Assembly: GCF_004793975.1 (NCBI RefSeq)
Contig: NZ_SRYB01000023.1
Coordinates: forward strand, 1-64,000
Direction: 5' to 3'
DNA from: Lepagella muris
GTDB taxonomy: Bacteria; Bacteroidota; Bacteroidia; Bacteroidales; Muribaculaceae
Length of the DNA stretch: 64,000 nt
The translations under genes were made by a program, and so were the position numbers. This document shows, piece after piece, positions 7,308 through 16,301 of the stretch (position 1 is its first letter; the number at the start of each line of letters is the position of its first letter). The notes under the pieces were generated by a model that was given only the letters and a program-made list of their open reading frames with translations, did no database searches and had not been told where the DNA came from.

Positions 7308-10300
7308 TTGCGGGCTTAGGGCTTTCTGCACAGACTCGCACGTATCATGGCACCGTGCTTGATGCGGAGACAAACGAGCCTCTGATTGGTGCCACTGTCA
7401 TGCCTGTTGGCGGAGGTCAGGGCACAGCTACAGACATTGATGGAAGGTTTAACATCACGGTTCCATTGAAAGTGCATGACGTGACCATATCATACGTCGG
7501 ATATCAGGCTGTCACAGTTCCTCTTACCGACAATATGACTGTAAAGCTGAATACTTCGGCATCCACGCTTAATGATTTGATGGTAGTGGCATTCGGCACA
7601 ACTACCAAGGAGGCGTTTACAGGATCTGCAGCAGTGGTCAATGCGTCAGATATTCAGAAGCATACCACTACCAACGTGGCTGATGCGCTTGTCGGAAGTG
7701 TCCCCGGCCTGCAGATGCGTTCCACCACTGGCGCTCCGGGTTCCTCACAGGGAAGCATGTCGATCCGCGGTATCAACTCACTCTATTCCGGAACTGAGCC
7801 GCTCGTGATTGTCGACGGTGCTCCTTACAGCGCCAACCTCAGCAACATATCACAGAATGATATAGCATCCATATCTGTGCTTAAGGATGCAGCATCTGCC
7901 GCTCTTTATGGAGCACGTGGTGCATCAGGCGTGATAATCATCACAACAAAGAAGGGCGCGAACCGAGAAGCAGAGATCAATGTCAATGCTAAATGGGGTG
8001 GCAATACGCGTGCAGTCCAGGATTACGACTATATCACGGATCCGGGAGAATATTATGAGGCATATTTCGCAGAGTTGTATAACTACAACTTCTATCGTCA
8101 GGGCATGAGCGCCGCTCAAGCAAATGCCGCTTCAAACGCTCAGTTGCTCAACCATCTTGTATATAACGTGTTTACCGTTCCCGAGGGGGAAAACCTTATC
8201 GGCATGGACGGCAAGATGAATCCCAAGGCAACCTTGGGCCGTATGTATGAGTTCAACGGTCAGCGTCGTTTCCTTACTCCCGATAATTATAACGACGAGG
8301 CTTACCGCACAGGTTTCCGTCAGGAATACAACCTCAGCATCAACGGCGGCACAGAGCGCGCCAGCTTCTATGCGAGCCTCAACTATCTGGGTGATGAGGG
8401 TATCCTGAAGCCTTCAAGCTTCGACCGCTTTTCCGGACGTATCCGTGCGGATTATCAGGCGAAGAAGTGGTTGAAGGTCGGTGCCAACATCGGCTATACA
8501 CATAGTGCCACCGTAGGCAACTCTGATTTGAGCTCTTCAAACCTTGGCGCAGGCAACGTCCTGTATTTCACTTCGAGCATTGCCCCGATATATCCTCTTT
8601 ACGTGCGTTCTTATGACGACGCCGGCAATCCTTACATCATAAAGGATGAGTTTGGCAACAACACTTACGATTTCGGTGTGTCAAACTATTATGCTAAATC
8701 CCGTCCGTTCAGTGCCCCGGGTAATGCAGTCGGAGCGCAGGCACTCGATCAGGCGCGTACCGTAGGTAATCAGCTGAACGCTACGTTTAACGCCACATTC
8801 CAGTTTACGGATTACCTGAAACTCGACGTGGTCAGCAATGTGACATGGGGCTTGACCCAGTATACGTATTACGGCAACATGAACAACCCTCTGAACTCCA
8901 ACGTGAAGGGCAAACTTGCCAAAGATAATACCAATACTATCCGCACGAACAACACCCAGACCCTCACATTCTACAAGCAGATGGGCGACCATTATCTCAA
9001 CGTGCTTGCAGGTCATGAGTATTACCGTTCTGACCAGCAGTATCTCTACGGTTACGCCGAGGGCGGTTTCTCTCCGACGATCCTTGAGCTTGCCGCTTTT
9101 GCCAACCGTCAGATCAACACCACCTCCAACAAGAGCCGCTACAACGTGGAGGGATGGTTTGGTAGCCTGCAGTATAATTACCTTGAGAAGTATTATGCAT
9201 CGGCATCATATCGTCGCGATGCCTCCTCACGTTTCGCGAAAGCACATCGTTGGGGTAACTTCTGGAGCGTCGGCGCAGCCTGGGTGATCAACAAGGAGAG
9301 CTTCATGGACTCCACCAAGAGCTGGCTTGATTATCTGAAGCTCAAATTCTCTATCGGACAGCAGGGTAACGACAACATCAGCAGCAGCTATGCCTGGATC
9401 GATATGTATAATCTCCAGATCGCGAGCCCGACACAGATGTCGCCGGTGTTCAACAAAGGATTCGGAAATCCTGATCTGACCTGGGAGACAACGACCAACC
9501 TCAACGTGGGTCTTGAGTTCGGACTCTTTGATAACCGTTTGAACGGATCAATCGACTTCTACAACAAGAGCACGAGCAACCTTCTCTTCTGGCTCTCAGT
9601 GCCGGAATCTACGGGCGCACGCGGCTATTACGGCAACATGGGCACGATACGCAACACCGGCGTGGAACTGACGCTGTCAGGCTCCCCGATCAAGACTGCG
9701 GATTACGAATGGTTGCTCTCTGCCAACCTTTCTCACAACAAATCCAAGATCGTAAGTCTCCCGGCTGATAAGACGAAAGTCAACGGCGGTTTCTATGAGT
9801 CGCCTTACTGGTATACCGAGGGTGGCAACATGTATGAGTATATGACTCTTGCATTTGCCGGACTTAACGAGCAGGGCGAATCCCTCTATTACTATGATCC
9901 GAACCTTATCCAGGAGGGCGGACAGATGACAACGTCAAAACCGGGCACTGTGAAATCTATGGATTATGTGACCACTAATTCCGGTGAGGCTTCACGTTAT
10001 CTTTGCGGATCGACTCTGCCTACGGTATATGGTGGTTTCAGCACAACAGTACGCGTAAAATGGTTTGACATCACCGCTACATTCGATTATCAGATCGGTG
10101 GCAAGGTATATGATTCCCGCTACGCTTCTCTTATGGGCCCGAACACGAGCCTTGACGGCACAGGCGCCGGCGGCAATATCCACAAGGATTATATCAAGTC
10201 GTGGAGCCCGAACAACACCTCCTCCAACATACCGCGCTGGCAGGTGGGCGATACCAACGGCAACCAGGCATGCGACAGATATCTCACCAATGCCGGTTAT

Positions 10301-10510
10301 CTCAACTTCCAATCATTCACTGTAGGATTCACTTTCCCGAAATTCTGGAATGAGATAGAGAAGCTGCGCATCTACTGCGCCGGTGAGAACCTCTGTTTCT
10401 GGTCGGCTCGCAAGGGTCTTGATCCGCGTTATTCCTTCTCGGGCAACACATCTATCGGCACATACTCCCCGATGCGTTCCATCTCGGGTGGTGTTGAGGT
10501 TACTTTCTAA
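7271..10510 (+). CDS. SusC/RagA-family TonB-dependent outer-membrane receptor (locus 2)
   Basis: 1079 aa from the ATG at 7271. An in-frame TTG at 7223 is rejected because the signal peptide (MRKLFLILMTVIFAG) starts at 7271 and matches the sister gene. Same architecture as the receptor at 1863-5195: signal peptide, carboxypeptidase-regulatory-like domain, plug with SIRGINSLYSGTEPLVIVDG and SVLKDAASAALYGARGASGVIIITTKKG, then a barrel ending in Phe (GGVEVTF). It is followed 31 bp later by its susD and then by a lipoprotein gene. In the orientation shown it lies downstream of the best promoter-like element of the invertible segment, so it is the likely expressed receptor of the pair. Confidence 0.95.
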   Translation: MRKLFLILMTVIFAGLGLSAQTRTYHGTVLDAETNEPLIGATVMPVGGGQGTATDIDGRFNITVPLKVHDVTISYVGYQAVTVPLTDNMTVKLNTSASTLNDLMVVAFGTTTKEAFTGSAAVVNASDIQKHTTTNVADALVGSVPGLQMRSTTGAPGSSQGSMSIRGINSLYSGTEPLVIVDGAPYSANLSNISQNDIASISVLKDAASAALYGARGASGVIIITTKKGANREAEINVNAKWGGNTRAVQDYDYITDPGEYYEAYFAELYNYNFYRQGMSAAQANAASNAQLLNHLVYNVFTVPEGENLIGMDGKMNPKATLGRMYEFNGQRRFLTPDNYNDEAYRTGFRQEYNLSINGGTERASFYASLNYLGDEGILKPSSFDRFSGRIRADYQAKKWLKVGANIGYTHSATVGNSDLSSSNLGAGNVLYFTSSIAPIYPLYVRSYDDAGNPYIIKDEFGNNTYDFGVSNYYAKSRPFSAPGNAVGAQALDQARTVGNQLNATFNATFQFTDYLKLDVVSNVTWGLTQYTYYGNMNNPLNSNVKGKLAKDNTNTIRTNNTQTLTFYKQMGDHYLNVLAGHEYYRSDQQYLYGYAEGGFSPTILELAAFANRQINTTSNKSRYNVEGWFGSLQYNYLEKYYASASYRRDASSRFAKAHRWGNFWSVGAAWVINKESFMDSTKSWLDYLKLKFSIGQQGNDNISSSYAWIDMYNLQIASPTQMSPVFNKGFGNPDLTWETTTNLNVGLEFGLFDNRLNGSIDFYNKSTSNLLFWLSVPESTGARGYYGNMGTIRNTGVELTLSGSPIKTADYEWLLSANLSHNKSKIVSLPADKTKVNGGFYESPYWYTEGGNMYEYMTLAFAGLNEQGESLYYYDPNLIQEGGQMTTSKPGTVKSMDYVTTNSGEASRYLCGSTLPTVYGGFSTTVRVKWFDITATFDYQIGGKVYDSRYASLMGPNTSLDGTGAGGNIHKDYIKSWSPNNTSSNIPRWQVGDTNGNQACDRYLTNAGYLNFQSFTVGFTFPKFWNEIEKLRIYCAGENLCFWSARKGLDPRYSFSGNTSIGTYSPMRSISGGVEVTF

Positions 10511-10541
10511 TAAACGGTTTTATAATTAGAAACAAATTACA

Positions 10542-12218
10542 ATGAAAAAAATAGCATTATATATGACGGGGTTGTCGCTTCTTGTGCTTCCTACCTCTTG
10601 TATGCAGGAGTTTGAGCCTCAAGGAGGATCCGTCACATCAAATCAGGCAGCCGAGGCCCCGGGAGCATACGAAAACTTTGTGGCTTCCATCACTTCGGCA
10701 ATATCCGGCAAATTCACGTTCACCGGTTCCAGTTATCAGCAGCCTAATGACTTCGGCTATACAGGATTCTATCTGATCCGCGATGTCATGGGTCAGGATA
10801 TCGTGGCTGTCAACAATAACTGGTTCAACAACTGGTATCAGTGTGGTGTAGGTCTGGCTCCTATCTACCTCAATTGCCAGCAACCCTGGACGTTCTACTA
10901 CTCGGAGATCTATTCCTGCAACACTGTCTTGAAACTTGCGGGTGAAAATCCCGATGAGCAGAAAATCGCCGGTGCAGGTATTGCCCATTGCTTGAGAGGA
11001 ATGTTCTATCTTGAGCTCGCGCAGATGTATGCCCAGGAGACGTATGCAGCCAACAAGGAGGCATTGACAGTGCCTATCATTCCGGAGAACCTTCCCCTTT
11101 CGGAAGCTACCAACAATCCCCGCGTGACAAACGAGGTGATGTTTAAATATATTCTGGAGAATCTTGACATTGCCGAGACTCAGCTCGCCAACTATACGCG
11201 TCCTGACAAGACCACTCCCGACGTGTCGGTGGTGTATGGTCTGAAAGCGCGCACCTATCTTCTGATGGAGGATTGGGCTAATGCTGAGAAATATGCCAAG
11301 CTCGCGCAGCAGGGTTATTCGATTATGACGGCAGAGCAGTATACTGACCGCGTGCATGGCTTCAACGACGCCAATTTCACAAATTCATGGATGTTGACTT
11401 GTGGCTTCAAGAGTGATGACCCGTGTATCACTTATAACGACGGCGACTCCTCTTGGGGAACCTGGATGATATGTGAGTTCCCGTCAGGTTCTACAGGACT
11501 GGGTTATTACAATAGTTATGGCGGTGCCAACCTGATTGACCGTCATCTCTATGAGACTATCCCGGCGACAGATGCAAGAAAGAAATGCTATGTGGATTTT
11601 GCTCTTGATGAGCTTGATCCGGAGGCTGATAAGGATGCCATAATCGAGGCATTGTCGGCATATTCAGATGTGCCGGAAAACGTCTATGGCACCGGTCTGT
11701 GTCAGAATCAGTTTGGGGGAATGCCGTTGAAGTTCCGTTCTGCCAACGGCAACCATGAGAACAACCAGGTGGGTTATTGCGTGGATCTTCCTATGATGCG
11801 CGTAGAGGAGATGGTGCTCATCGAGGCTGAGGCTGCCGGGATGCAGAGTGAGGGACGCGGCATTCAGATCCTTACTGATTTTGCCAAGACTCGCGACCCG
11901 GAATATGTCTATGGCACACACAATGAGGCATACAACAATACCTCTACACCTGCGTTCCGCAACGAGATCTGGTGGCAGCGCCGTGTCGAGTTCTGGGGCG
12001 AGGGTTTCGCTACATTCGATATCAAGCGTCTGCAGAAGGGTATCATCAGAAATTACGAAGGCACAAACCACGTGGAGGGCTACCGCTGGAATACCAACAA
12101 GCCTGCGGATTGGATGACATTCTGTATCATCCAGACCGAGTCTAACTACAACGGCGGCATCATCAACAACCCGACGCCTATCGCACCGACAGCAGACTCA
12201 CCTGTGCATATCTGGTAA
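10542..12218 (+). CDS. SusD/RagB-family glycan-binding lipoprotein (locus 2)
   Basis: 558 aa. Lipobox LPTSC with Cys20, then the SusD helical fold; the family-typical ending region includes WWQRRVEFWGEGFATFDIKRLQKG. It is the surface partner of the SusC encoded 31 bp upstream. It aligns only loosely by eye with the locus 1 SusD, so the two switchable loci probably take up different ligands. Co-transcribed with the receptor and with the lipoprotein gene that follows after 27 bp. Confidence 0.93.
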   Translation: MKKIALYMTGLSLLVLPTSCMQEFEPQGGSVTSNQAAEAPGAYENFVASITSAISGKFTFTGSSYQQPNDFGYTGFYLIRDVMGQDIVAVNNNWFNNWYQCGVGLAPIYLNCQQPWTFYYSEIYSCNTVLKLAGENPDEQKIAGAGIAHCLRGMFYLELAQMYAQETYAANKEALTVPIIPENLPLSEATNNPRVTNEVMFKYILENLDIAETQLANYTRPDKTTPDVSVVYGLKARTYLLMEDWANAEKYAKLAQQGYSIMTAEQYTDRVHGFNDANFTNSWMLTCGFKSDDPCITYNDGDSSWGTWMICEFPSGSTGLGYYNSYGGANLIDRHLYETIPATDARKKCYVDFALDELDPEADKDAIIEALSAYSDVPENVYGTGLCQNQFGGMPLKFRSANGNHENNQVGYCVDLPMMRVEEMVLIEAEAAGMQSEGRGIQILTDFAKTRDPEYVYGTHNEAYNNTSTPAFRNEIWWQRRVEFWGEGFATFDIKRLQKGIIRNYEGTNHVEGYRWNTNKPADWMTFCIIQTESNYNGGIINNPTPIAPTADSPVHIW

Positions 12219-12245
12219 TATTAACATCTAAACATTAAGAATCTA

Positions 12246-13100
12246 ATGAAAAAATATATTTATGCCATAGCCTTCCTTCCGATGCTCGGTCTCTGGGCAT
12301 GTAGTGCGGATGAGGGCACTATGCCCGGAACGGACAAGGAGCCGGTGGTGACAGTATATACTTACGCTCCGACAGATCCGGCGTTGAATCCGGATAATGA
12401 CGTGACTGTAAGGTTTGCAACCAACAGTGCCACTACCGATGTCTACTACATGTATCAGCTGACTACAGAGGTAGATGCGGAGGTTGAGAAAAATGAGGCG
12501 GCATTCATCGACAAGGTGATATCCACGGGTCAGAAAATTAGTGTGAATGGAGCGGAGAATGTTGAGATCAACCTGATCGACATTCATGGTGCCAACACTA
12601 TCTGTGCAGTAGCGGTCGGCAATGGTGGCAAGACGCTCGGAAGCGCCACCTTCCTTGGTCTTGACTGGGAGCAGAAGAAGCTCGGCACGTTCTATATTCA
12701 GCAGGCGTTTATAGGGACAAAATCCACTGAAGCAGCTCTTGAGGTTTGCACAACGGATCCGTCTCTTTACCGAATCAAGGATGCTTTTGGCGAGGGCTAC
12801 AGCATGAAGATGCAGCTTCTCAACAAGCAAGGTCAAGATGAGGATGGCGTGTACACACTTTTCCGCATTCCTGCTACTCATACTCCATGGAAGGTTAAGT
12901 TGCAAAATGGAACCACTCCCGATTTGTGGGTTCAGGATATCGGGTACTGGCAAGGGAATGCAAGTTTCGTGACAGACGTTACGGGATATGAGAACGGTCT
13001 CTATGAAGATGGTTCGGCATTCTTCCGTATAGCCTGGATGGTAAATGAAAAAAGTTGCGTGTCGTATGAGAATCCCAGCTATTTCATTCCTTATGAATAA
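12246..13100 (+). CDS. surface lipoprotein in SusE/F position, family not recognised
   Basis: 284 aa. Lipobox LWAC with Cys19. The first half is beta-rich and resembles an Ig/fibronectin-like fold (TYAPTDPALNPDNDVTVRF, then alternating short strands); the second half is not recognised. Third gene of the locus 2 operon, where Bacteroidales loci often encode an extra surface glycan-binding protein. That role is inferred from position and lipidation only. Locus 1 has no counterpart, at least within the window. Confidence 0.75.
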   Translation: MKKYIYAIAFLPMLGLWACSADEGTMPGTDKEPVVTVYTYAPTDPALNPDNDVTVRFATNSATTDVYYMYQLTTEVDAEVEKNEAAFIDKVISTGQKISVNGAENVEINLIDIHGANTICAVAVGNGGKTLGSATFLGLDWEQKKLGTFYIQQAFIGTKSTEAALEVCTTDPSLYRIKDAFGEGYSMKMQLLNKQGQDEDGVYTLFRIPATHTPWKVKLQNGTTPDLWVQDIGYWQGNASFVTDVTGYENGLYEDGSAFFRIAWMVNEKSCVSYENPSYFIPYE

Positions 13101-13106
13101 TATTTA

Positions 13107-13195
13107 GATTCCGGCTGCATGTATATTTTTGAATATCCATGCAGTCGGAATCCGTTTAAAGCTATCTGATTATCAGATAGCTTTATATTATTTTT
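13107..13195 (+). terminator. two stem-loops after locus 2 operon
   Basis: First stem 13107-13121 with 13138-13152 (15-bp arms, one G-T pair). Second is a near-perfect palindrome around AAAGCTATCTGA/TCAGATAGCTTT (about 13158-13184), followed by a T-rich tract to 13195. They separate the SusCD operon from the serpin gene. Confidence 0.7.
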
Positions 13196-13265
13196 GCCAT
13201 ATCATAAGATCCTGTTATTCAATATTTAGTTTGAATTAAATTATTTTAAATGGAGTATATTAATT

Positions 13266-14474
13266 ATGAAAAGGAAAAGTTATTTGATCGGTTTTGCCGT
13301 GCTCTTGTTATTTGGAGCTTGTGATAATGACGTTGCTGTTAAAGAGGTTAATGGTATTCCCATTGTGGAGAAGATTTCGTTTTCGGAGACAGAAGGTGTA
13401 GCAAATCACTCGCTGAATGAGTTCGGTGTGTCTTTTTTTGACGCTGCTGTCTCAGAGTTTTCAGAGAGTGATAACGTGGTAGTCTCACCGTTGAGTGCCT
13501 CCCTGTGTGTAGCAATGCTTGCCAATAGTGCAGATCAGGAGATGGAGGATGCTATAATGAGAGTATTAGGGAAACCATCTCTTTCAGTTCTCAACACGAC
13601 ATGCAATCAGTTGATGCGCTATCTTCCGTCTGACGTGAATGGAGGAGAGCTGCTTCTTGCAAATTCCTGTTGGGTGGCTGAGGGTTATGACCCGTTGGCG
13701 GCATGGAAAGAGAGTATGAAAAAGACTTATTATGCAGATGTATATTCAATTGATTTTTCAAAGGAGCAGGAGATCGAACGCATAAATAAATGGTGTGACG
13801 AGAAGACTAATGGATTAATACCGGAAGTAGATTTCGTATTTCCTGAGAATACAGTGATTTCTTTAATCAATGCGTTGTATTTCAATGGTAAATGGGATAA
13901 GAAATTCAATAAGGATCTGACTGATGTCCAGCCTTTTTATGGTAGGGATCGGGAAACGAAGGTCAGTATGATGCACATGACCGGGACTCTTGCAGTCAGC
14001 AAAGATGATGACTTCACAGCAGTGGAACTGCCGATGGGAAATAACAGGATGCGTCTCTATTTGCCCGAAGAGGGGGTTAAGGTGTCGGATCTCGTGTCAA
14101 GGCTTTCGTATGCAAAGATTGATAATTTGAGTTGGGAAAAAGCTAATGTGGAGCTGGCGTTGCCGAAATTTAGGGCGGATAACTCTTTTGAAGTGTCTGA
14201 TATTTTCCATAAACTTGGTTTGCCGACGACATGTGGTTTGGATAAACTTGGACTTTATGGCGACATGCCATTAGCGATCAATCAACAGACTTATACCTCC
14301 ATAGATGAAGAGGGTGCGAAAGCGGCGGCAGTCACAACAACCGGATTTGCCACATCTACCGGAGGTGAGTTTTTGGAAAAAGTGGTGTTGCGTTTTGACC
14401 GACCTTTTATGTATGCGATCGAAAATTCCACCACAGGCACTATCATTATGATGGGAGTCATAAATAATTTATGA
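13266..14474 (+). CDS. serpin-family protease inhibitor, lipoprotein
   Basis: 402 aa. Lipobox FGAC with Cys19 anchors it to a membrane, probably exposed at the surface. The serpin fold is recognisable: helix B motif NVVVSPLSASLCVAMLANSA, breach/shutter region LINALYFNGKWDKKF, the hinge DEEGAKAAAVTTTGF leading into the reactive loop, and the C-terminal signature FDRPFMYAIENSTTGTIIMMG. Small residues in the hinge (AAAV) fit an inhibitory serpin. The scissile bond cannot be fixed, but Ser/Thr/Ala near P1 would suit elastase-like or cysteine proteases. Separate from the SusCD operon by strong stem-loops; followed by its own terminator. Confidence 0.92.
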   Translation: MKRKSYLIGFAVLLLFGACDNDVAVKEVNGIPIVEKISFSETEGVANHSLNEFGVSFFDAAVSEFSESDNVVVSPLSASLCVAMLANSADQEMEDAIMRVLGKPSLSVLNTTCNQLMRYLPSDVNGGELLLANSCWVAEGYDPLAAWKESMKKTYYADVYSIDFSKEQEIERINKWCDEKTNGLIPEVDFVFPENTVISLINALYFNGKWDKKFNKDLTDVQPFYGRDRETKVSMMHMTGTLAVSKDDDFTAVELPMGNNRMRLYLPEEGVKVSDLVSRLSYAKIDNLSWEKANVELALPKFRADNSFEVSDIFHKLGLPTTCGLDKLGLYGDMPLAINQQTYTSIDEEGAKAAAVTTTGFATSTGGEFLEKVVLRFDRPFMYAIENSTTGTIIMMGVINNL

Positions 14475-14577
14475 TGCGAATCCCGGTATCGACAGGTCGC
14501 AGCTCAAGTGATAGTGCGGTCATGTCGTAAGATCCGAAAGATCGGTTATAATCAAATATCATCGATAATCTAAAAGG

Positions 14578-14614
14578 AAGCCCCTCCGTCACGAAAATGA
14601 CGGAGGGGCTTTCA
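14578..14614 (+). terminator. terminator after the serpin gene
   Basis: 14-bp perfect arms (14578-14591 and 14598-14611) around CGAAAA, GC-rich, followed by a short T tract. The rest of the 14475-14744 interval holds the hicAB promoter and operator. Confidence 0.8.
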
Positions 14615-14672
14615 TGTTAATGCGTATGGGGTAAAGAAGTGATTTTTGAGAAATTTGTATTTGGAAATTATG

Positions 14673-14699
14673 TAGTTTTGATAAAATGTATTAGATTTG
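14673..14699 (+). promoter_or_regulatory. promoter region of hicAB
   Basis: Two -7-like boxes, TAGTTTTG (14673-14680) and TAGATTTG (14692-14699), both fit TAnnTTTG. The downstream one sits just before the palindrome at 14710-14729. No convincing -33 element. Confidence 0.4.
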
Positions 14700-14709
14700 C
14701 ATAATTAAA

Positions 14710-14729
14710 TGTAACTAAAAATAGTTACA
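14710..14729. promoter_or_regulatory. operator-like inverted repeat upstream of hicA
   Basis: TGTAACT-N6-AGTTACA, perfect arms, between the -7 boxes and the hicA start. HicB antitoxins with a ribbon-helix-helix domain bind such palindromes to repress their operon; binding here is inference. Confidence 0.6.
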
Positions 14730-14732
14730 AAT

Positions 14733-14750
14733 GCCCATAAGATTATGGGC
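14733..14750 (+). promoter_or_regulatory. hairpin enclosing the hicA start codon
   Basis: GCCCATAA-GA-TTATGGGC; the ATG of hicA (14745) lies in the right arm. In RNA the start codon would be paired, which could lower toxin translation. Confidence 0.5.
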
Positions 14751-14999
14751 ACAAAAGATAAACTCATTGAAAGATTCAAACGACTTCCTAAAGATTTTAC
14801 TTATGAGGAGGTGGTGCGGCTGCTTAAGATATTTGGATATACCGAATATAATAAGGGGGCGACTTCAGGATCACGTGTGCGTTTTGTACGTGGTCAAGGC
14901 ATATTCCTTGATTTTCATAAGCCGCATCCCGGTAGTATAATGAAAATGGGGACAATGAGGAGTATAATGTCGCATTTAAAAGAACACGATAATCTCTAA
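14745..14999 (+). CDS. hicA: HicA-family mRNA interferase toxin
   Basis: 84 aa. YcfA/HicA fold of the type common in Bacteroidetes: N-terminal KLIERFKRLPKDFTYEEVVRLLKIFGY, then TSGSRVRF and LDFHKPHPG. In many HicA toxins the second strand carries a His that cleaves RNA (GSH); here that position is Arg, while the His residues of FHKPHPG are kept. It is followed 13 bp later by the HicB antitoxin, which supports the call. The toxin-first gene order is the usual one. An overlapping frame from 14731 is a shadow. Confidence 0.88.
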   Translation: MGTKDKLIERFKRLPKDFTYEEVVRLLKIFGYTEYNKGATSGSRVRFVRGQGIFLDFHKPHPGSIMKMGTMRSIMSHLKEHDNL

Positions 15000-15012
15000 A
15001 TTTTCAAAAAAT

Positions 15013-15348
15013 ATGGACTATCTTGAATATAAAGGCTACAAAGGTAGCGTGGAATATAGTAAGGAGGATGATTGCCTGGTGGGTAAGGTTCTCGGATTGA
15101 CAAAGGAAACCATATTGTACGAAGGCTTTACGCTTGAAGAATTGAAAGCGGATTTTGAAGCCGGGATAGACAGCTATCTTGCCTATTGCGAATCTGAGGG
15201 GATTAAGCCCAGTAAAGGCTACAGCGGAACTTTCAATGTACGCGTTTCTCCGGAAATGCACCAGCGTATAGCAATGAATGCAGCAAAATATGGCTTGTCG
15301 CTTAATTCTTACGTTCGTCAGTGTCTTGAACGGGCGGTGATGTATTGA
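15013..15348 (+). CDS. hicB: HicB-family antitoxin with ribbon-helix-helix domain
   Basis: 111 aa. N-terminal degenerate RNase H-like HicB domain (YKGSVEYSKEDDCLVGKVLGL, EGFTLEELKADFEAGIDSYL) and a C-terminal ribbon-helix-helix segment (FNVRVSPEMHQRIAMNAAK then LSLNSYVRQCLERAV). It should bind HicA and repress the operon through the palindrome at 14710-14729. The gene converges on tRNA-Ser with a shared terminator-like stem-loop between them. Confidence 0.92.
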   Translation: MDYLEYKGYKGSVEYSKEDDCLVGKVLGLTKETILYEGFTLEELKADFEAGIDSYLAYCESEGIKPSKGYSGTFNVRVSPEMHQRIAMNAAKYGLSLNSYVRQCLERAVMY

Positions 15349-15384
15349 CTGCGTAGGCAATTCAGTTTGAGTATGGGTATAGAA

Positions 15385-15410
15385 AAAGGGAGCAGATTTC
15401 TGCTCCCTTT
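15385..15410 (-). terminator. terminator of tRNA-Ser, possibly shared with hicAB
   Basis: Perfect arms AAAGGGAGCA/TGCTCCCTTT (15385-15394 and 15401-15410); on the minus strand it is followed by T5. Located directly after the tRNA 3' end. Confidence 0.75.
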
Positions 15411-15411
15411 G

Positions 15412-15499
15412 CGGAGTGACCGAGATTCGAACTCGGGATACGCTTTTGGCGTATACACGCTTTCCAGGCGTGCCTCTTCAGCCACTCGAGCATCACTCC
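15412..15499 (-). tRNA. tRNA-Ser (anticodon GGA)
   Basis: 88 nt on the minus strand. Acceptor stem GGAGTGA/TCACTCC with discriminator G, a T arm containing GTTCGAATC, a D-loop with the GAGTGGCTGAAGAGG pattern of serine tRNAs, a long variable arm, and anticodon GGA. CCA is not encoded. No integrase abuts it. Confidence 0.93.
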
Positions 15500-15701
15500 A
15501 AAACAAACAATGATCATGAAAATTTGCTTTTCACACTGCGAAGTTAATGCTTTTATTTCAAATAGCAATAACTTTCGGCGTTTTTTTTGTAATTTTGTGA
15601 AAATTTTCGACCGACATTATCTTCCGAAGAATGCCTGAATAGAGCTTTCTGCCTGATAAACAGTGGATGATGTCCTGCCGACATTAAATGATGCCAAACA
15701 G

Positions 15702-16298
15702 ATGAAAAACGAGATTATTCCACTTGCTACAGTAGCCTCGGCGTTGTTTCTCATGTTGAGCGCGTGCGGGGGTAAGAAGGAGAGTGTGTCCGGGGAGCTG
15801 CCGGATGGTTTCAATAAGCTTGACGATGCCTCGAAGGTGGCGTATGTCATGAAGGTGAGTTCGCCAGATTCGGTGGCGCGTTTTATATGCGACGCCTCTT
15901 TGGGGAAGTTGCCGGATGTGAGGCTCGACACTTTCGCGATAGCTGCCGCGTATGCCTACGAGCATTACAACGACTCGTGCATGCGTATCTTCAGTGAGGA
16001 GATCGACAGCTATTCCTCAAATCTCCCCTTACCCGACAAGATGAGGATATATTTCATGGCAGGGAAGTCGGATCCGCAGCGCATGGGCTATCAGTTGGGG
16101 CTGGAGTATGTGGCGCATATCCGGGAAGACAGTATGTCGGTGAGTCAGATCAGGGAGGAGATAGCGGAGTTCAGGAATGCGTGTGCGGATGATTCCGCCA
16201 CGTATCGCCGTTTCATAAAGGGATTCCATACGGTGCTTGAGCTTGACAAGGGGAAGGATCTACCCGAAGAAGTGTACAATACATTCATAAAGTATTAA
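15702..16298 (+). CDS. lipoprotein of unknown function upstream of polyprenyl synthase
   Basis: 198 aa from the ATG at 15702; a longer in-frame start at 15663 would push the signal peptide inward and is less likely. Lipobox LSAC with Cys22. The mature part is mostly helical and acidic, with no motif I recognise. It ends 3 bp before the polyprenyl synthase gene and heads a tightly spaced run of four genes. Function cannot be assigned. Confidence 0.75.
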   Translation: MKNEIIPLATVASALFLMLSACGGKKESVSGELPDGFNKLDDASKVAYVMKVSSPDSVARFICDASLGKLPDVRLDTFAIAAAYAYEHYNDSCMRIFSEEIDSYSSNLPLPDKMRIYFMAGKSDPQRMGYQLGLEYVAHIREDSMSVSQIREEIAEFRNACADDSATYRRFIKGFHTVLELDKGKDLPEEVYNTFIKY

Positions 16299-16301
16299 AT
16301 A

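Noticed and set aside
14731..14940. 69-codon frame overlapping hicA
   Set aside because: Out of frame with hicA and not protein-like; its start lies in the operator-hairpin region.
15412..15499. tRNA-Ser as an integration site
   Set aside because: No repeated tRNA 3' end and no integrase next to it.
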